Part shown: in pieces, positions 18,831 to 22,831 of the stretch | Layout: the number at the start of each line of letters is the position of its first letter | Position numbering within the stretch: the first letter of the stretch is position 1 | DNA from: Paulinella micropora | Taxonomy: Eukaryota; Cercozoa; Imbricatea; Euglyphida | Assembly: GCA_009731375.1 (NCBI GenBank) | Contig: BJOX01000213.1 | Coordinates: 628,878 to 651,708 of the forward strand | Direction of reading: 5' to 3' | DNA: 22,831 nt | The notes under the pieces: model-generated | The model's database searches: none | Told to the model about the DNA's origin: nothing | What the model saw: only the letters and a program-made list of their open reading frames with translations | Program-made: the position numbers and the translations under genes

Positions 18831-20028
18831 ATCGACCCTCTCTTACGCGAAAGCGGGTTTTTTATGACTATCACGTGTCAGTTAATGATGGCGCACAGTA
18901 TTGTCTGCATTGGAAGAGCATAAACATTTTTTTTAGTAAATATTGATTTGGAAACACACTAGATTGACATACAGCTTGCGGATTTAAATCGTGTTGGGAC
19001 GATATGATGTAAAACTGTAACCCTGCCTATAGATACTATTGTATAAGCACTACCACTTGCTACTGTAACTGATAGAGTAGTATTGTGTGCCAAGTGTCAA
19101 CCATTGCAAAAGAAAGTCATATACAGTCCCCTACTTTTTAGTTAAATACGTTTTACAAACATAACAGAGACGGGCACATGGGTCGATCATAGAAAAACGG
19201 GTGCTGCGTCGGTTCGACACTATCAGTATGTCCTTACACCCATATCATAAGAGAATGAACACCAAAAACGTAGGTGCTGACAGCATTTTGAAAAAACATG
19301 CAATTGTTTGCAAGAAAACGCTAAACATTACAACATAAAACGACAACTACATACTATTAATTATTATTCTTACTACAACAACTTACGATGGTAAGGACAC
19401 TATGATACATGTAATCGACTTCCAGCGACTTGACATCGGAGTTATTATCAATCACACGACAACGGCACACAAATCTGTGCATTTTGACATCAAGAAGGAT
19501 ACAAACCCAACCAGAAGAAGGAAATTAGAGAGCTACACTCACGTAGACATGCACACTGGCAAACAGACACAAAAGGAAAAAGAGACGAAACACAGAATAT
19601 AGGCTCATAGCAGACAGCGATACGACAGAGACGGAGACACACAATTGTTGTGGAGGCGGAGGTCGGTATGGATCTGGTGGCTCTGCGAAAGAGGACAGCC
19701 CCCCCCTCCGCTATGCGGACCTACAGCACACATGCAGTGACTGTAGTAACAAAGTCGCACTGGAAAGAACAGCGATACTGCTGGTGAAGCAGTCGTTCGA
19801 CCACATAAACACTCCCATAAAGGAAAGTTATGCAAGATGCACCAAAAATCTTAAGTCAGCAGACCGCCGTTACGTTTGCAAAACCGCAGTTACGTTGAGA
19901 TCGCCTATATGCTGTAAAGTACTTCCTTTTCGCCAAATGATTGTGGTATGATTCGGGAAAAATAAGGCAATCAGACTGAGAAGGTCGGAAAAATTTGGCA
20001 TTTTCAGTCAGAGGTCTTTACTGGACCT
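18831..20028 (+). other. 3' non-coding region of the YR retrotransposon
   Basis: About 1.2 kb has no convincing gene; short frames on either strand have no recognisable content. Just after the recombinase stop lies CGC-GAAA-GCG followed by GG and six T (18846-18863), a small tetraloop hairpin plus T-run. A purine-rich stretch with CCCCCC lies near 19,700. Confidence 0.5.
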
Positions 20029-20099
20029 TAGGAGAGAGGGGAGAAGCTCATGTTGTGTGTGCTGTGAAATGAGGTTTTTGCAAGCTTGCGCAGCAAAAG
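20029..20099 (+). repeat. Split repeat B1
   Basis: This 71-bp repeat is identical to B2 (20527-20597) except for one C/T change. It abuts and overlaps A2 by AAAAG. The B1-A2 junction reproduces the sequence expected when the two ends of the element are joined in a circle. Confidence 0.9.
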
Positions 20100-20111
20100 C
20101 GTCATTTCACA
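20063..20111. promoter_or_regulatory. 49-bp dyad at the B1-A2 junction, candidate recombinase site
   Basis: The arms are TGTGAAATGA..TTTTGC on the left and GCAAAA..TCATTTCACA on the right: 19 bp each, pairing at 17 of 19 positions around an 11-bp centre (AAGCTTGCGCA). The A1 end keeps only the right arm, and the B2 end keeps the left arm, the centre (with one C/T change) and GCAAAAG. That is the geometry expected of a tyrosine-recombinase core site split by integration. The function is inferred. Confidence 0.6.
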
Positions 20112-20305
20112 AATATCAGTGGGTGGGCCGTAAGGGAGACTGAAAAGTGAACGCTGTAGTGTTAATTACGGTAATAAATTAAGCGGGAGCTATTGTTCCC
20201 GCTCCAAAATTTTGATCATTACAAAGACAACCCCTTCACCCTCAGATTGATTTTTCGCTCTAGCACAAAAGTGCTTAGAGCAAATTTTACGGTTGTTTTT
20301 TGAAT
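20095..20305 (+). repeat. Split repeat A2
   Basis: This 211-bp copy of A1 has a handful of substitutions and two single-base deletions. Its hairpin at 20183-20202 has one mismatch (GCGGGAGC against GTTCCCGC). Confidence 0.9.
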
Positions 20306-20526
20306 AATTCCACCCACCCACCCATCTTTTATATGTCTTTTCGCTTGGGTGGTGGTGGTGAGAAAAGGGTGGAAAGCAAAACACACACACACATTACACC
20401 ACACACATATACATCATTATACCATAATCACGCCTCATGCCTACCATCTTCAAGCATATTCATGCACATCATCATACATATAACGACATGCACCACCTAG
20501 GTCTTCTGTTTTTAAAAACAAAGACC
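20306..20526. other. Spacer between A2 and B2
   Basis: This 221-bp spacer has C-rich (CCACCCACCCACCC, about 20310-20323) and G-rich (GGGTGGTGGTGG, about 20347-20358) tracts that can pair, and a short CA repeat. Just before B2 there is a 35-bp near-palindrome at 20496-20530 (CCTAGGTCTT ... AAGACCTAGG around GTTTTTAAAAAC). Confidence 0.6.
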
Positions 20527-20597
20527 TAGGAGAGAGGGGAGAAGCTCATGTTGTGTGTGCTGTGAAATGAGGTTTTTGCAAGCTTGCGTAGCAAAAG
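20527..20597 (+). repeat. Terminal split repeat B2, right end of the YR retrotransposon
   Basis: This is the 71-bp partner of B1. It ends at GCAAAAG, after which the sequence (TAACTAG) no longer matches A2, so this marks the right boundary of the element. Confidence 0.88.
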
Positions 20598-21232
20598 TAA
20601 CTAGAAACTGTATTGTCAACGGACAGTATGCCAACTCACTAGCAGCGAACACCAGCAATTTTCCCTTTCCGCGCAACTGCAACGTGGCTGCTGGCCTCGT
20701 TGTGGTTGTGCCTGATTTAGAACAACTGCAGAACTTTTTTTCAAGACAAGTATTCAGGTGGTTTCTGTTGAGTCATCGACCAGCTTCCATCCTCGACCGA
20801 CTGAAGGAAGTGCAGGCATGGGTAAATCATTCCTCGTGGACCCAGGGTGCCTCCAGGAAGTATACGGTAAAACATGCACTTCAAATGTTAACACTATATT
20901 ACAATTTCACGCACTTTATTGCATGCACACACGATTGGTTTTCCTACGCTTGCATACACGTTTCTCCAACCATCCAATGTCTCTCATAAACCTAAAACCT
21001 ATATATTACCACAGTGTCTAGAAAATGATTGCTTGTGCACATACAGTAATTGTGTGTCTTGCTGTGTTTGGCATTTTAGAAATACTCTTCCTCTCTCTCA
21101 CTCGCTCCCTTGTAAATGTAAAATCTATATACTACCGCAGTGCCTTTTCTGATTTTTTTTCCTTTTTTTTCCTTTTTTTCCTTTTTTTTTAGTTTTATTT
21201 TTGGTTGTGGTTTTGTTTCCCCCCCCCCCCTC
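20598..21232. other. Right flank of the retrotransposon, no certain gene
   Basis: The first 280 bp are more GC-rich and open in one plus-strand frame to 20989 (VVVPDLEQLQNFFSRQVFRW; RPASILDRLKEVQAWVNHSS). This could be a host exon fragment; I recognise nothing in it. AT-rich sequence follows, then poly-T with C interruptions (about 21156-21190) and a run of C (about 21219-21230) at the gap edge. Confidence 0.3.
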
Positions 21233-22034
21233 NNNNNNNNNNNNNNNNNNNNNNNNNNNNNNNNNNNNNNNNNNNNNNNNNNNNNNNNNNNNNNNNNNNN
21301 NNNNNNNNNNNNNNNNNNNNNNNNNNNNNNNNNNNNNNNNNNNNNNNNNNNNNNNNNNNNNNNNNNNNNNNNNNNNNNNNNNNNNNNNNNNNNNNNNNNN
21401 NNNNNNNNNNNNNNNNNNNNNNNNNNNNNNNNNNNNNNNNNNNNNNNNNNNNNNNNNNNNNNNNNNNNNNNNNNNNNNNNNNNNNNNNNNNNNNNNNNNN
21501 NNNNNNNNNNNNNNNNNNNNNNNNNNNNNNNNNNNNNNNNNNNNNNNNNNNNNNNNNNNNNNNNNNNNNNNNNNNNNNNNNNNNNNNNNNNNNNNNNNNN
21601 NNNNNNNNNNNNNNNNNNNNNNNNNNNNNNNNNNNNNNNNNNNNNNNNNNNNNNNNNNNNNNNNNNNNNNNNNNNNNNNNNNNNNNNNNNNNNNNNNNNN
21701 NNNNNNNNNNNNNNNNNNNNNNNNNNNNNNNNNNNNNNNNNNNNNNNNNNNNNNNNNNNNNNNNNNNNNNNNNNNNNNNNNNNNNNNNNNNNNNNNNNNN
21801 NNNNNNNNNNNNNNNNNNNNNNNNNNNNNNNNNNNNNNNNNNNNNNNNNNNNNNNNNNNNNNNNNNNNNNNNNNNNNNNNNNNNNNNNNNNNNNNNNNNN
21901 NNNNNNNNNNNNNNNNNNNNNNNNNNNNNNNNNNNNNNNNNNNNNNNNNNNNNNNNNNNNNNNNNNNNNNNNNNNNNNNNNNNNNNNNNNNNNNNNNNNN
22001 NNNNNNNNNNNNNNNNNNNNNNNNNNNNNNNNNN
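21233..22034. other. Assembly gap (802 N)
   Basis: Unknown bases lie between a poly-C run and triplet repeats. Any reading frame across it is meaningless. Confidence 0.99.
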
Positions 22035-22055
22035 GCATCAGCCATTGACAGAGAA

Positions 22056-22059
22056 GCAC

Positions 22060-22142
<83 letters not shown>

Positions 22143-22366
22143 CTTCTTCTTTTTCTTTCACTGCTGCTACTACTACTACCACTACTGCTACAACTAGTAG
22201 TACTACTGCTACTTCTATCTTCTTCTTATTCTTCTTGTTCTTCCTCTTCTTCTTCTTCTTGTCCTAATTCTTCATCTGCTTCTTCTTCTTCTTTTTCTTC
22301 TTCTTCTTCTTCTTCTTCTTCTTCTTCTTCTTCTTCTTCTTTGTACTACTGTTCTTCTTTGTACTT

Positions 22367-22420
<54 letters not shown>

Positions 22421-22421
22421 G
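22056..22421. repeat. Compound trinucleotide repeats (TAT, TTC, TAC)
   Basis: (TAT)n runs from about 22056 to 22112, then (TTC)n to about 22150, mixed ACT/TTC triplets to about 22265, (TTC)n to about 22340, and (TAC)n from about 22365 to 22421. Homopolymeric frames (poly-Leu, Ser, Tyr, Lys) come from the repeats and are not genes. Confidence 0.95.
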
Positions 22422-22831
22422 AACTAAACATTCGACAATCTTGGGGGTATCCCTTTTTCCGAAATTTTCCATGAAGTATATGGACTTTTTTGAAAACGTG
22501 TGGAAATGAAAGGAAATGAATTCCCTGATTGCAGAACATATAAAAATAATATTAAAATATGTTTTTATTAATTGTAATACACTTTAAGTTCATCTTCAGA
22601 GGTGGGCAGGAACCGGTCCGACACGGTAATTTTTCTACTTTTTCGTAGTCCCGGCTACCATGAATCTATGATGATAACAATGCCGAACATGCAGATTTTG
22701 CTTTTACTGTTTATTCTTGCTTATATTAAGCATTTTACTATATTAAGACATGGTTTTACCTTCAAAAAATTCTGTTTGCCCGCTGTGACGTACGCTGGTA
22801 CGTAGAGGGGGGAGGGGGGGGGGTGGGGGGG
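22422..22831. other. AT-rich end of window ending in a G run
   Basis: I see no convincing gene. A short plus-strand frame at 22602-22805 is hydrophobic and low in information. The window ends in a G-rich tract from about 22806, likely a contig or repeat edge. Confidence 0.4.

Larger units (their letters stand above)
13856..20597 (+). mobile_element. Tyrosine-recombinase retrotransposon with split direct repeats (DIRS order, PAT/Ngaro-like), 6.7 kb
   Basis: YR retrotransposons copy through RNA and are thought to integrate as circular DNA with a tyrosine recombinase, not a DDE integrase. The diagnostic structure is complete: A1 (13856-14068), internal genes, B1 (20029-20099), A2 (20095-20305) and B2 (20527-20597). 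A1 matches A2 except for a few substitutions and single-base indels; B1 matches B2 at all but one of 71 positions. The internal order is gag-like with zinc knuckles, RT-RNase H, then YR. Nothing resembling the methyltransferase of DIRS1-type elements is visible. Split direct repeats point to the PAT or Ngaro groups rather than DIRS1; I cannot choose without a tree. No target-site duplication is seen, as expected. The repeats suggest a fairly young insertion, while coding lesions suggest this copy is not autonomous. Confidence 0.9.

Noticed and set aside
18846-18863. CGC-GAAA-GCG hairpin plus T-run read as a bacterial terminator
   Set aside because: The context is a eukaryotic retrotransposon and the stem is only 3 bp, so I list it only as a curiosity.
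19402-19835. Short frames in the retrotransposon 3' region as accessory genes
   Set aside because: They are under 80 codons with no motif, and they lie in low-information sequence on conflicting strands.
20555-20989. A frame beginning inside repeat B2 and running into the right flank
   Set aside because: It starts with GTG inside the mobile-element end and shows no domain. The flank part may be an exon fragment but cannot be supported as a gene.
21076-22539. Frames across the 802-N gap and poly-Leu, Lys, Ser or Tyr frames in the triplet repeats
   Set aside because: They consist of unknown bases and microsatellite translation only.

Overview
The window looks like repeat-rich nuclear DNA of a eukaryote. 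It holds a Polinton/Maverick-type DNA polymerase fragment, a complete tyrosine-recombinase (YR) retrotransposon, GT...AG introns, several kilobases of tetranucleotide and trinucleotide satellites, and two assembly gaps. It has no bacterial operons, rRNA or tRNA that I can see. I cannot name the organism. A protist, an alga or a marine invertebrate would all fit.

Layout. (1) 1-3.8 kb: one end of a Polinton-like element, read right to left. It has a decayed family-B DNA polymerase (exonuclease motifs, Cys-rich region and palm motif A visible; it runs off the left edge), preceded by two tiny Cys-containing ORFs that overlap by ATGA. (2) 3.8-7.5 kb: AT-rich DNA full of degenerate TACCTTAC-like units. 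In it lie a GC-rich coding region (4.6-6.06 kb) with two tandem copies of an unrecognised domain of about 100-115 residues, and three Ser/Thr/Pro-rich mini-exons (6.53-6.88 kb). (3) 7.5-9.43 kb: a (CTAC)n satellite interrupted by a very GC-rich partial coding segment that ends at a 10-N gap. (4) 9.43-9.9 kb: a unique island. (5) 9.9-12.97 kb: a (TATG)n satellite that switches strand near 12.58 kb. (6) 12.97-13.86 kb: AT-rich unique flank. (7) 13,856-20,597: a 6.7 kb YR retrotransposon (DIRS order, PAT/Ngaro-like) with textbook split direct repeats A1 ... B1-A2 ... B2. It carries gag, reverse transcriptase-RNase H and tyrosine recombinase regions. (8) 20.6-22.83 kb: unique flank, poly-T/poly-C, an 802-N gap, then TAT/TTC/TAC triplet repeats and a short AT-rich end.

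The most informative part is the retrotransposon. Its B1-A2 junction forms a 49-bp dyad with 19-bp arms around an 11-bp centre, which looks like a recombinase site. Its RT and recombinase frames lack upstream ATGs but begin at plausible 3' splice sites, and gag ends in a GTAAGT donor, which suggests spliced expression. Its ends are well preserved, but the coding regions show a recombinase frameshift and loss of the expected reverse transcriptase motif A aspartate. The second item of note is the unrecognised tandem-domain gene at 4.6-6.06 kb.
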